Assembly (NCBI GenBank): GCA_963966185.1
Contig: CAWZYM010000139.1
Location: forward strand, 186,001 to 250,000
Direction of reading: 5' to 3'
Length of the DNA: 64,000 nucleotides
DNA from: Rhabditoides inermis
Taxonomy: Eukaryota; Nematoda; Chromadorea; Rhabditida; Rhabditidae
Every line of letters starts with the position of its first letter. Position 1 is the first letter of the stretch. The position numbers and the translations under genes are program-made. The notes beneath the pieces were generated by a model. That model was not told the origin of the DNA, did not search any database, and worked only from the letters and a program-made list of their open reading frames with translations. This document shows positions 1 to 12,769 of this stretch, in pieces.

Positions 1-3000
1 CCGTTGTGTGCTCACATTTCAAAATACATGGTGCTCTCGCCCTTGGTAGCGAGGAGACTGGGGCAAGGGAAGAGAGGGAGAGAGGGGGAGAAAGAAAGAG
101 ATGAACTATAACTTTTTTCATTCAATAGCACTTGTTAGAGTTATACACAACTGCAACTGGGTCTTCTATTCGCATTCAAACAAAACATTTTGAAAAAACC
201 CGAAATGTCTGAAAAATTATAAACAATGCTCTTCTTCGTAAAGGTAAATCGAGGTGTTCTGTCTGTGCATATTCGACGACCGATCTAGGATCGGTTGTAG
301 CTACCTGAAGCTTGACTTCTAAAAAGTTACAGGACCGTTGTGTGCTCACGTTTCAAAATACATGGTGCTCTCGCCCTTGGTAGCGAGGAGACTGGGGCAA
401 GGGAAGAGAGGGAGAGAGGGGGAGAAAGAGAGAGATGAACGATAATTTTTTCATTCAATAGCACTTGTTAGAGTTATACACAACTGCTACTGGGTCTTCT
501 ATTCGCATTTTAGTTATACATTTTGAAAAACCCGAAATGTCTGAAAAAACAATGGGCTTTTTCGTAACGAAAATCGAGGTGTTTTGTCTGTGCATATTCG
601 ACGACCGATCTAGGATCGGTCGTAGCTATCTGAAGCTTAACTTCTGCGAAGTTACAGGACTGTTGTGTGCTCACGTTTCAAAATACATGGTGCTCTCGCC
701 CTTGGTAGCGAGGAGACTGGGGCAAGGGAAGAGAGGGAGAGAAGGGGAGAAAGAGAGAGATGAACGATAACTTTTTCATTCACAAGCACTTGTGAGAGTT
801 ATACACAACTGCAACTGGGTCTTCTATTCGCATTCATATTATACTTTTTGAAAAACCCGAAACGTCTGAAAAACAATAAACAATGGTCTTCTTCGTAAAG
901 GTAAATCGAGGTGTTCTGTCTGTGCATATTCGACGACCGATCTAGAATCGGTTGTAGCTATCTGAAGCTTGACTTCTGCAAAGTTACAGGACCGTTGTGT
1001 GCTCACATTTCAAAATACATGGTGCTCTCGCCCTTGGTAGCGAGGAGACTGGGGCAAGAGAAGAGAGGTAGAGAGGGGGAGAAAGAGAGAGATGAACGAT
1101 AACTTTTTCATTCACAAGCATTTGTGAGAGTTATACACAACTGCAACTGGGTCTTCTATCCGCATTCAAATTATACATTTTGAAAAAACCCGAAATGTCT
1201 GAGAAAAACAATGGGCTTTTTCGTAAGGAAAATCGAGGTGTTCTGTCTGTGCATATTCGACGACCGATCTAGGATCGGTTGTAGCTATCTGAAGCTTGAC
1301 TTCTGAAAAGTTACAGGACCGTTGTGTGCTCACGTTTCAAAATACATGGTGCTCTCGCCCTTGGTAGCGAGGAGACTGGGGCAAGAGAAGAGAGGTAGAG
1401 AGGGGGAGAAAGAGAGAGATGAACGATAACTCTTTCATTCACAAGCATTTGTGAGAATTATACACAACTGCAACTGGGTCTTCTATTCGCATTCAAACTA
1501 TACATTTTGAAAAACCCGAAATGTCTGAGAAAAACAATGGGCTTTTTCGTAAGGAAAATCGAGGTGTTCTGTCTGTGCATATTCGACGACCGATCTAGGA
1601 TCGGTTGTAGCTATTTGAAGCTTGACTTCTGAAAAGATACAGGACCGTTGTGTGCTCACGTTTCAAAATACATGGTGCTCTCGCCCTTGGTAGCGAGGAG
1701 ACTGGGGCAAGGGAAGAGAGGGAGAGAGAGAGGAGAAAGAGAGAGGTGAACGATAACTTTTTCATTCAAAAGCACTTGTGAGAGTTATACACAACTGCAA
1801 CTGGGTCTTCTATTCGCATTCAAATTATACATTCTGAAAAACCCGAAATGTCTGAGAAAAACAATGGGCTTTTTCGTAAGGAAAATCGAGGTGTTCTGTC
1901 TGTGCATATTCGACGACCGAACTAGGATCGGTTGTAGCTATTTGAAGCTTGACTTCTGAAAAGATACAGGACCGTTGTGTGCTCACGTTTCAAAATACAT
2001 GGTGCTCTCGCCCTTGGTAGCGAGGAGACTGGGGCAAGGGAAGAGAGGGAGAGAGGGGGAGAAAGAGAGAGATGAACTATAACTTTTTTCATTCAATAGC
2101 ACTTGTTAGAGTTATACACAACTGCAACTGGGTCTTCTATTCGCATTCAAACAAAACATTTTGAAAAAACCCGAAATGTCTGAAAAATTATAAACAATGC
2201 TCTTCTTCGTAAAGGTAAATCGAGGTGTTCTGTCTGTGCATATTCGACGACCGATCTAGGATCGGTTGTAGCTATCTGAAGCTTGACTTCTAAAAAGTTA
2301 CAGGACCGTTGTGTGCTCACGTTTCAAAATACATGGTGCTCTCGCCCTTGGTAGCGAGGAGACTGGGGCAAGGGAAGAGAGGGAGAGAGGGGGAGAAAGA
2401 GAGAGATGAACGATAATTTTTTTCATTCAATAGCACTTGTTAGAGTTATACACAACTGCTACTGGGTCTTCTATTCGCATACAAATTATACCTTTTGAAA
2501 AACACAAAATGTCTGAAAAAAACAATGGGCTGTTTCGTAACGAAAATCGAGGTGTTCTGTCTGTGCATATTCGACGACCGATCTAGGATCGGTTGTAGCT
2601 ATCTAAAGCTTGACTCCTGCAAAGATACAGGACCGTTGTGTGCTCACATTTCAAAATACATGGTGCTCTCGCCCTTGGTAGCGAGGAGACTGGGGCAAGA
2701 GAAGAGAGGTAGAGAGGGGGAGAAAGAGAGAGATGAACGATAACTTTTTCATTCACAAGCACTTGTGAGAGTTATACACAACTGCAACTGGGTCTTCTAT
2801 GCGCATTCAAATTATACTTTTTGAAAAACCCGAAACGTCTGAAAAACAATAAACAATGGTCTTCTTTGTAAAGGTAAATCGAGGTGTTCTGTCTGTGCAT
2901 ATTCGACGACCGATCTAGAATCGGTTGTAGCTATCTGAAGCTTGACTTCTGCAAAGTTACAGGACCGTTGTGTGCTCACATTTCAAAATACATGGTGCTC

Positions 3001-3290
3001 TCGCCCTTGGTAGCGAGGAGACTGGGGCAAGAGAAGAGAGGTAGAGAGGAGGAGAAAGAGAGAGATGAACGATAACTTTTTCATTCACAAGCACTTGTGA
3101 GAGTTATACACAACTGCAACTGGGTCTTCTGTTCGCATTCAAATTATACATTTTGAAAAACCCGAAATGTCTGAGAAAAACAATGGGCTTTTTCGTAAGG
3201 AAAATCGAGGTGTTCTGTCTGTGCATATTCGACGACCGATCCAGGATCGGTTGTAGCTATCTGAAGCTTGACTTCTGAAAAGTTACAGGA

Positions 3291-4672
3291 CCGTTGTGTG
3301 CTCACATTTCAAAATACATGGTGCTCTCGCCCTTGGTAGCGAGGAGACTGGGGCAAGGGAAGAGAGGGAGAGAGGGGGAGAAAGAGAGAGATGAACTATA
3401 ACTTTTTTCATTCAATAGCACTTGTTAGAGTTATACACAACTGCAACTGGGTCTTCTATTCGCATTCAAACAAAACATTTTGAAAAAACCCGAAATGTCT
3501 GAAAAATTATAAACAATGCTCTTCTTCGTAAAGGTAAATCGAGGTGTTCTGTCTGTGCATATTCGACGACCGATCTAGGATCGGTAGTAGCTACCTGAAG
3601 CTTGACTTCTAAAAAGTTACAGGACCGTTGTGTGCTCACGTTTCAAAATACATGGTGCTCTCGCCCTTGGTAGCGAGGAGACTGGGGCAAGGGAAGAGAG
3701 GGAGAGAGGGGGAGAAAGAGAGAGATGAACGATAATTTTTTCATTCAATAGCACTTGTTAGAGTTATACACAACTGCTACTGGGTCTTCTATTCGCATTT
3801 TAGTTATACATTTTGAAAAACCCGAAATGTCTGAAAAAACAATGGGCTTTTTCGTAACGAAAATCGAGGTGTTTTGTCTGTGCATATTCGACGACCGATC
3901 TAGGATCGGTCGTAGCTATCTGAAGCTTAACTTCTGCAAAGTTACAGGACTGTTGTGTGCTCACGTTTCAAAATACATATACATGGTGCTCTCGCCCTTG
4001 GTAGCGAGGAGACTGGGGCAAGGGAAGAGAGGGAGAGAAGGGGAGAAAGAGAGAGATGAACGATAACTTTTTCATTCACAAGCACTTGTGAGAGTTATAC
4101 ACAACTGCAACTGGGTCTTCTATTCGCATTCATATTATACTTTTTGAAAAACCCGAAACGTCTGAAAAACAATAAACAATGGTCTTCTTCGTAAAGGTAA
4201 ATCGAGGTGTTCTGTCTGTGCATATTCGACGACCGATCTAGAATCGGTTGTAGCTATCTGAAGCTTGACTTCTGCAAAGTTACAGGACCGTTGTGTGCTC
4301 ACATTTCAAAATACATGGTGCTCTCGCCCTTGGTAGCGAGGAGACTGGGGCAAGAGAAGAGAGGTAGAGAGGGGGAGAAAGAGAGAGATGAACGATAACT
4401 TTTTCATTCACAAGCATTTGTGAGAGTTATACACAACTGCAACTGGGTCTTCTATTCGCATTCAAATTATACATTTTGAAAAACCCGAAATGTCTGAGAA
4501 AAACAATGGGCTTTTTCGTAAGGAAAATCGAGGTGTTCTGTCTGTGCATATTCGACGACCGATCTAGGATCGGTTGTAGCTATCTGAAGCTTGACTTCTG
4601 AAAAGTTACAGGACCGTTGTGTGCTCACGTTTCAAAATACATGGTGCTCTCGCCCTTGGTAGCGAGGAGACT
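3291..4672 (+). repeat. Block copy of positions 1-1,376
   Basis: The start of the window is repeated 3,290 bp later with only scattered changes. The rare blocks GAACTATAACTTTTTTC, CAAACAAAACATTTTG and AAATTATAAACAATGC recur in the same order. The offset becomes 3,296 bp after a 6-bp insertion (ACATATACATGG, about 3,975-3,990). A third partial copy starts at 1,972 and loses similarity near 2,480. The copies diverge after about 1,376 and 4,672. The left limit of the first copy is outside the window. Confidence 0.85.
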
Positions 4673-5518
4673 GGGGCAAGGGAAGAGAGGGAGAGAGGGG
4701 GAGAAAGAGAGAGATGAACGATAACTTTTTCATTCACAAGCATTTGTGAGAGTTATACACAACTGCAACTGGGTCTTCTATTCGCATTCAAATTATACAT
4801 TTTGAAAAACCCGAAATGTCTGAAAAAAAAACAATGGGCTGTTTCGTAACGAAATTGAGGTGTTCTGTCTGTGCATATTCGACGACCGATCTAGGATCGG
4901 TTGTAGCTATCTAAAACTTAACTTCTGCAAAGTTACAGGACCGTTGTGTGCTCACGTTTCAAAATACATGGTGCTCTCGCCCTTGGTAGCGAGGAGACTG
5001 GTGCAAGGGAAGAGAGGGAGAGAGGGGGAGAAAGAGAGAGATGAACGATAATTTTTTCATTCAATAGCACTTGTTAGAGTTATACACAACTATAACTGGG
5101 TCTTCTATTCGCATTTTAATTATACATTTTGAAAAACCCGAAATGTCTGAAAAAAAAACAATGGGCTGTTTCGTAACGAAATTGAGGTGTTCTGTCTGTG
5201 CATATTCGACGACCGATCTAGGATCAGTTGTAGCTATCTGAAACTTAAGTTCTGCAAAGTTACACGACCGTTGTGTGCTCACGTTTCAAAATACATGGTG
5301 CTCTCGCCCTTGGTAGCGAGGAGACTGGGGCAAGAGAAGAGAGGTACAGAGGGGGAGAAAGAGAGAGATGAACGATAACTTTTTCATTCACAAGCACTTG
5401 TGAGAGTTATACACAACTGCAACTGGGTCTTCTATGCGCATTCAAATTGAACTTTTTGAAAAACCCGAAACGTCTGAAAAACAATAAACAATGGTCTTCT
5501 TCGTAAAGGTAAATCGAG

Positions 5519-6499
5519 GTGTTCTGTCTGTGCATATTCGACGACCGATCTAGAATCGGTTGTAGCTATCTGAAGCTTGACTTCTGCAAAGTTACAGGAC
5601 CGTTGTGTGCTCACATTTCAAAATACATGGTGCTCTCGCCCTTGGTAGCGAGGAGACTGGGGCAAGAGAAGAGAGGTAGAGAGGGGGAGAAAGAGAGAGA
5701 TGAACGATAACTTTTTCATTCACAAGCACTTGTGAGAGTTATACACAACTGCAACTGGGTCTTCTATGCGCATTCAAATTATACTTTTTGAAAAACCCGA
5801 AACGTCTGAAAAACAATAAACAATGGTCTTCTTCGTAAAGGTAAATCGAGGTGTTCTGTCTGTGCATATTCGACCGCCGATCTAGAATCGGTTGTAGCTA
5901 TCTGAAGCTTGACTTCTGCAAAGTTACAGGACCGTTGTGTGCAAAATACATGGTGCTCTCGCCCTTGGTAGCGAGGAGACTGGGGCAAGAGAAGAGAGGT
6001 AGAGAGGGGGAGAAAGAGAGAGATGAACGATAACTTTTTCATTCACAAGCACTTGTGAGAGTTATACACAACTGCAACTGGGTCTTCTATGCGCATTCAA
6101 ATTATACTTTTTGAAAAACCCGAAACGTCTGAAAAACAATAAACAATGGTCTTCTTCGTAAAGGTAAATCGAGGTGTTCTGTCTGTGCATATTCGACCGC
6201 CGATCTAGAATCGGTTGTAGCTATCTGAAGCTTGACTTCTGCAAAGTTTCAGGACCGTTGTGTGCTCACATTTCAAAATACATGGTGCTCTCGCCCTTGG
6301 TAGCGAGGAGACTGGGGCAAGAGAAGAGAGGTAGAGAGGGGGAGAAAGAGAGAGATGAACGATAACTCTTTCATTCACAAGCATTTGTGAGAACTATACA
6401 CAACTGCAACTGGGTCTTCTATTCGCATTCAAACTATACATTTTGAAAAACCCGAAATGTCTGAGAAAAACAATGGGCTTTTTCGTAAGGAAAATCGAG
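5519..6499 (+). repeat. Homotypic run of three near-identical monomers
   Basis: Three successive units (5519-5850, 5851-6173, 6174-6499) share the CTAGAATCGG dyad variant, the CACATTTC core allele and the long linker. The second and third share CGACCGCCG; the second has lost 9 bp (about 5,941, joining GTGTGC to AAAATAC), making it 323 bp. This is simple single-monomer amplification, unlike the multi-monomer HORs to the right. Confidence 0.85.
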
Positions 6500-6877
6500 G
6501 TGTTCTGTCTGTGCATATTCGACGACCGATCTAGGATCGGTTGTAGCTATTTGAAGCTTGACTTCTGAAAAGATACAGGACCGTTGTGTTCTCACGTTTC
6601 AAAATACATGGTGCTCTCGCCCTTGGTAGCGAGGAGACTGGGGCAAGGGAAGAGAGGGAGAGAGAGAGGAGAAAGAGAGAGGTGAACGATAACTTTTTCA
6701 TTCAAAAGCACTTGTGAGAGTTATACACAACTGCAACTGGGTCTTCTATTCGCATTAAAATTATACTTGAGTTATACACAACTGCAACTGGGTCTTCTAT
6801 TCGCATTCAAATTATACATTCTGAAAAACCCGAAATGTCTGAGAAAAACAATGGGCTTTTTCGTAAGGAAAATCGAG
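6500..6877 (+). repeat. Expanded 378-bp monomer with 51-bp internal duplication
   Basis: GAGTTATACACAACTGCAAC occurs twice, starting at 6718 and 6769, 51 bp apart. The first half ends in CGCATTAAAATTATACTT, an allele found in other units (for example near 8,445), and the second resumes with CGCATTCAAATTATACATT. The join therefore links two different monomer types rather than being simple slippage. Confidence 0.88.
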
Positions 6878-9827
6878 GTGTTCTGTCTGTGCATATTCGA
6901 CGACCGAACTAGGATCGGTTGTAGCTATTTGAAGCTTGACTTCTGAAAAGATACAGGACCGTTGTGTGCTCACGTTTCAAAATACATGGTGCTCTCGCCC
7001 TTGGTAGCGAGGAGACTGGGGCAAGGGAAGAGAGGGAGAGAGGGGGAGAAAGAGAGAGGTGAACGATAACTTTTTCATTCAAAAGCACTTGTGAGAGTTA
7101 TACACAACTGCAACTGGGTCTTCTATTCGCATTTTAATTGTACATTTTGAAAAACCCGAAATGTCTGAAAAAAAAACAATGGGCTGTTTCGTAACGAAAT
7201 TGAGGTGTTCTGTCTGTGCATATTCGACGACCGATCTAGGATCGGTTGTAGCCATTTGAAACTTAACTTCTGCAAAGTTACAGGACCGTTGTGTGCTCAC
7301 GTTTCAAAATACATGGTGCTCTCGCCCTTGGTAGCGAGGAGACTGGGGCAAGAGAAGAAAGGGAGAGAGGGGGATAAAGAGAGAGATGAACGATAACTTT
7401 TTCATTCAAAAGCACTTGTGAGAGTAATACACAACTGCAACTAGGTCTTCTATTCGCATTCGAATTATACATTTTGAAAAACCCGAAATGTCTGAGAAAA
7501 ACAATGGTCTTCTTCGTAAAGGTAGATCGAGGTGTTCTGTCTGTGCATATTCGACGACCGATCTAGGATCGGTTGTAGCTATCTGAAGCTTGACTCCTGC
7601 GAAAAAACAGGACCGTTGTGTGCTCACGTTTCAAAATACATGGTGCTCTCGCCCTTGGTAGCGAGGAGACTGGGGCAAGAGAAGAGAGGTAGAGAGGGGG
7701 AGAAAGAGAGAGATGAACGATAACTTTTTCATTCACAAGCACTTGTGAGAGTTATACACAACTGCAACTGGGTCTTCTATGCGCATTCAAATTATACTTT
7801 TTGAAAAACCCGAAACGTCTGAAAAACAATAAACAATGGTCTTCTTCGTAAAGGTAGATCGAGGTGTTCTGTCTGTGCATATTCGACGACCGATCTAGGA
7901 TCGGTTGTAGCTATCTGAAGCTTGACTTCTGCAAAGTTACAGGACCGTTGTGTGCTCACATTTCAAAATACATGGTGCTCTCGCCCTTGGTAGCGAGGAG
8001 ACTGGGGCAAGAGAAGAGAGGTAGAGAGGGGGAGAAAGAGAGAGATGAACGATAACTTTTTCATTCACAAGCATTTGTGAGAATTATACACAACTGCAAC
8101 TGGGTCTTCTATTCGCATTCAAACTAGACATTTTGAAAAACCCGAAATGTCTGAGAAAAACAATGGGCTTTTTCGTAAGGAAAATCGAGGTGTTCTGTCT
8201 GTGCATATTCGACGACCGATCTAGGATCGGTTGTAGCTATTTGAAGCTTGACTTCTGAAAAGATACAGGACCGTTGTGTGCTCACGTTTCAAAATACATG
8301 GTGCTCTCGCCCTTGGTAGCGAGGAGACTGGGGCAAGGGAAGAGAGGGAGAGAGAGAGGAGAAAGAGAGAGGTGAACGATAACTTTTTCATTCAAAAGCA
8401 CTTGTGAGAGTTATACACAACTGCAACTGGGTCTTCTATTCGCATTAAAATTATACTTTTTGAAAAACCCGCAATGTCTGAAAAAACAATGGGCTTTTTC
8501 GTAACGAAAATCGATGAGTTCTGTCTGTGCATATTCGACGACCGATCTAGGATCGGTTGTATCTATCTGAAGCTTGACTCCTGCGAAGATACAGGACCGT
8601 TGTGTGCTCACGTTTCAAAATACATGGTGCTCTCGCCCTTGGTAGCGAGGAGACTGGGGCAAGAGAAGAGAGGGAGAGAGGGGGAGAAAGAGAGAGATGT
8701 ACGATAACTTTTTCATTCACAAGCACTTGTGAGAGTTATACACAACTGCAACTGGGTCTTCTATGCGCATTCAAATTATACTTTTTGAAAAACCCGAAAC
8801 GTCTGAAAAACAATAAACAATGGTCTTCTTCGTAAAGGTAAATCGAGGTGTTCTGTCTGTGCATATTCGAAGACCGATCTAGAATCGGTTGTAGCTATCT
8901 GAAGCTTGACTTCTGCAAAGTTACAGGACCGTTGTGTGCTCATGTTTCAAAATACATGGTGCTCTCGCCCTTGGTAGCGAGGAGACTGGGGCAAGAGAAG
9001 AGAGGTAGAGAGGGGGAGAAAGAGAGAGATGAACGATAACTTTTTCATTCACAAGCATTTGTGAGAGTTATACACAACTGCAACTGGGTCTTCTATTCGC
9101 ATTCAAATTATACATTTTGAAAAACCCGAAATGTCTGAGAAAAACAATGGGCTTTTTCGTAAGGAAAATCGAGGTGTTCTGTCTGTGCATATTCGACGAC
9201 CGATCTAGGATCGGTTGTAGCTATTTGAAGCTTGACTTCTGAAAAGATACAGGACCGTTGTGTGCTCACGTTTCAAAATACATGGTGCTCTCGCCCTTGG
9301 TAGCGAGGAGACTGGGGCAAGGGAAGAGAGGGAGAGAGGGGGAGAAAGAGAGAGGTGAACGATAACTTTTTCATTCAAAAACACTTGTGAGAGTTATACA
9401 CAACTGCAACCGGGTCTTCTATTCGCATTAAAATTATATTTTTTGAAAAACCCGAAATGTCTGAAAAAAACAATGGGCTTTTTCGTAACGAAAATCGATG
9501 TTTTCTGTCTGTGCATATTCGACGACCGATCTAGGATCGGTTGTATCTATCTGAAGGTTGACTCCTGCGAAGAAACAGGACCGTTGTGTGCTCACGTTTC
9601 AAAATACATGGTGCTCTCGCCCTTGGTAGCGAGGAGACTGGGGCAAGAGAAGAGAGGGAGAGAGGGGGAGAAAGAGAGATATGAACGATAACTTTTTCAT
9701 TCACAAGCATTTGTGAGAATTATACACAACTGCAATTGGGTCTTCTATTCGCATTCAAATAATACTTTTTGAAAAACCCGAAATGTCTGAAAAAAAACAA
9801 TGGTCTTCTTCGTAAAGGTAAATCGAG

Positions 9828-11464
9828 GTGTTCTGTCTGTGCATTTTTGACGACCGATCTAGGATCGGTTGTAGCTATCTGAAGCTTGACTCCTGCATAG
9901 TTACAGGACCGTTGTGTGCTCACGTTTCAAAATACATGGTGCTCTCGCCCTTGGTAGCGAGGAGACTGGGGCAAGGGAAGAGAGGGAGAGAGAGAGGAGA
10001 AAGAGAGAGGTGAACGATAACTTTTTCATTCAAAAGCACTTGTGAGAGTTATACACAACTGCAACTGGGTCTTCTATTCGCATTAAAATTATACTTTTTG
10101 AAAAACCCGCAATGTCAGATAAAACAATGGGCTTTTTCGTAACGAAAATCGATGAGTTCTGTCTGTGCATATTCGACGACCGATCTAGAATCGGTTGTAT
10201 CTATCTGAAGCTTGACTCCTGCGAAGATACAGGACCGTTGTGTGCTCACGTTTCAAAATACATGGTGCTCTCGCCCTTGGTAGCGAGGAGACTGGGCAAG
10301 AGAAGAGAGGTAGAGAGGGGGAGAAAGAGAGAGATGAACGATAACTTTTTCATTTACAAGCACTTGTGAGAGTTTTACACAACTGCAATTGGGTCTTCTA
10401 TTCGCATTCAAATTATACTTTTTGAAAAACCCGAAATGTCTGAAAAAAACAATGGTCTTCTTCGTAAAGGTAAATCGAGGTGTTCTGTCTGTGCATATTC
10501 GACGACCGATCTAGGATCGGTTGTAGCTACCTGAAGCTTGACTTCTGCTAAGTTACAGGATCGTTGTGTGCTCATGTTTCAAAATACATGGTGCTCTCTC
10601 CCTTGGTAGCGAGGAGACTGGGGCAAGAGAAGAGAGGTAGAGAGGGGGAGAAAGAGAGAGATGAACGATAACTTTTTCATTCACAAGCACTTGTGAGAGT
10701 TATACACAACTGCAACCGGGTCTTCTATTCGCATTAAAATTATATTTTTTGAAAAACCCGAAATGTCTGAAAAAAACAATGGGCTTTTTCGTAACGAAAA
10801 TCGATGTTTTCTGTCTGTGCATATTCGACGACCGATCTAGGATCGGTTGTATCTATCTGAAGGTTGACTCCTGCGAAGAAACAGGACCGTTGTGTGCTCA
10901 CGTTTCAAAATACATGGTGCTCTCGCCCTTGGTAGCGAGGAGAATGGGGCAAGAGAAGAGAGGGAGAGAGGGGGAGAAAGAGAGAGATGAACGATAACTT
11001 TTTCATTCACAAGCATTTGTGAGAATTATACACAACTGCAACTGGGTCTTCTATGCGCATTCAAATTATACTTTTTGAAAAACCCGAAACGTCTGAAAAA
11101 CAATAAACAATGGTCTTCTTCGTAAAGGTTAATCGAGGTGTTCTGTCTGTGCATATTCGACGACCGATCTAGAATCAGTTGTAGCTATCTGAAACTTGAC
11201 TTCTGCGAAGTTACAGGACCGTTGTGTGCTCACGTTTCAAAATACATGGTGCTCTCGCCCTTGATAGCGAGGAGACTGGGGCAAGAGAAGAGAGGGAGAG
11301 AGGGGGAGAAAGAGAGATATGAACGATAACTTTTTCATTCACAAGCATTTGTGAGAATTATACACAACTGCAATTGGGTCTTCTATTCGCATTCAAACAA
11401 TACTTTTTGAAAAACCCGAAATGTCTGAAAAAAACAATGGTCTTCTTCGTAAAGGTAAATCGAG
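9828..11464 (+). repeat. Five-monomer HOR unit, 1,637 bp
   Basis: Begins with a monomer carrying the rare GCATTTTTGACGACCG. Next is a unit with CCGCAATGTCAGATAAAAC, CGATGAGTTC and a one-base loss (ACTGGGCAAG), then three further units. The same diagnostic order returns 1,637 bp later at 11,465. Copies are close to identical at the positions compared. Confidence 0.85.
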
Positions 11465-12769
11465 GTGTTCTGTCTGTGCATTTTTGACGACCGATCTAGG
11501 ATCGGTTGTAGCTATCTGAAGCTTGACTCCTGCATAGTTACAGGACCGTTGTGTGCTCACGTTTCAAAATACATGGTGCTCTCGCCCTTGGTAGCGAGGA
11601 GACTGGGGCAAGGGAAGAGAGGGAGAGAGAGAGGAGAAAGAGAGAGGTGAACGATAACTTTTTCATTCAAAAGCACTTGTGAGAGTTATACACAACTGCA
11701 ACTGGGTCTTCTATTCGCATTAAAATTATACTTTTTGAAAAACCCGCAATGTCAGATAAAACAATGGGCTTTTTCGTAACGAAAATCGATGAGTTCTGTC
11801 TGTGCATATTCGACGACCGATCTAGAATCGGTTGTATCTATCTGAAGCTTGACTCCTGCGAAGATACAGGACCGTTGTGTGCTCACGTTTCAAAATACAT
11901 GGTGCTCTCGCCCTTGGTAGCGAGGAGACTGGGCAAGAGAAGAGAGGTAGAGAGGGGGAGAAAGAGAGAGATGAACGATAACTTTTTCATTTACAAGCAC
12001 TTGTGAGAGTTTTACACAACTGCAATTGGGTCTTCTATTCGCATTCAAATTATACTTTTTGAAAAACCCGAAATGTCTGAAAAAAACAATGGTCTTCTTC
12101 GTAAAGGTAAATCGAGGTGTTCTGTCTGTGCATATTCGACGACCGATCTAGGATCGGTTGTAGCTACCTGAAGCTTGACTTCTGCTAAGTTACAGGATCG
12201 TTGTGTGCTCATGTTTCAAAATACATGGTGCTCTCTCCCTTGGTAGCGAGGAGACTGGGGCAAGAGAAGAGAGGTAGAGAGGGGGAGAAAGAGAGAGATG
12301 AACGATAACTTTTTCATTCACAAGCACTTGTGAGAGTTATACACAACTGCAACTGGGTCTTCTATTCGCATTCAAATTATACATTTTGAAAAACCCGAAA
12401 TGTCTGAGAAAAACAATGGGCTTTTTCGTAACGAAAATCGATGTTTTCTGTCTGTGCATATTCGACGACCGATCTAGGATCGGTTGTAGCTATCTGAAGC
12501 TTGACTTCTGCAGAGTTACAGGACCGTTGTGTGCTCATGTTTCAAAACACATGGTGCTCTTGCCCTCGGTAGCGAGGAGACTGGGGCAAGAGAAGAGAGG
12601 GAGAGAGGGGGAGAAAGAGAGATATGAACGATAACTTTTTCATTCACAAGCATTTGTGAGAATTATACACAACTGCAATTGGGTCTTCTATTCGCATTCA
12701 AATAATACTTTTTGAAAAACCCGAAATGTCTGAAAAAAACAATGGTCTTCTTCGTAAAGGTAAATCGAG
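11465..12769 (+). repeat. Four-monomer HOR unit, 1,305 bp
   Basis: Same diagnostic start as the preceding 1,637-bp unit, but one monomer shorter: the next GCATTTTTGACGACCG copy is at 12,770. Its last monomer is a different type (CTGCAGAGTTACAGG, AAAACACATGG, CTCTTGCCCTCGG) from its counterpart near 10,806. The shortening thus involved exchange between units, not a plain deletion. Confidence 0.82.

Larger units (their letters stand above)
1..8400 (+). repeat. Heterogeneous left domain of the array
   Basis: About 25 monomers spaced 323-338 bp, plus one of 378 bp. They carry alleles rare further right: CACATTTC in the core, GGTAGAGAG in the purine tract, CGTAAGGAAAATCG in the linker, and degraded left arms of dyad 3 (CAATAGCACTTGTTAG). 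There is no sustained HOR, only partial block repeats. This is the least homogenised part of the window, and may lie nearer an array edge or be an older layer (inference). Confidence 0.75.

Noticed and set aside
911..1102. 63-codon open frame recurring in nearly every monomer on the + strand
   Set aside because: It starts at GTG with no upstream ATG in frame in most monomers. It overlaps equally open frames on the other strand, ends in the low-complexity purine tract, and is frameshifted in whole monomer classes. Its conservation is explained by satellite homogenisation.
6700..6830. Transposon insertion or target-site duplication in the 378-bp monomer
   Set aside because: The extra 51 bp is satellite sequence itself, with no terminal repeats or foreign DNA.
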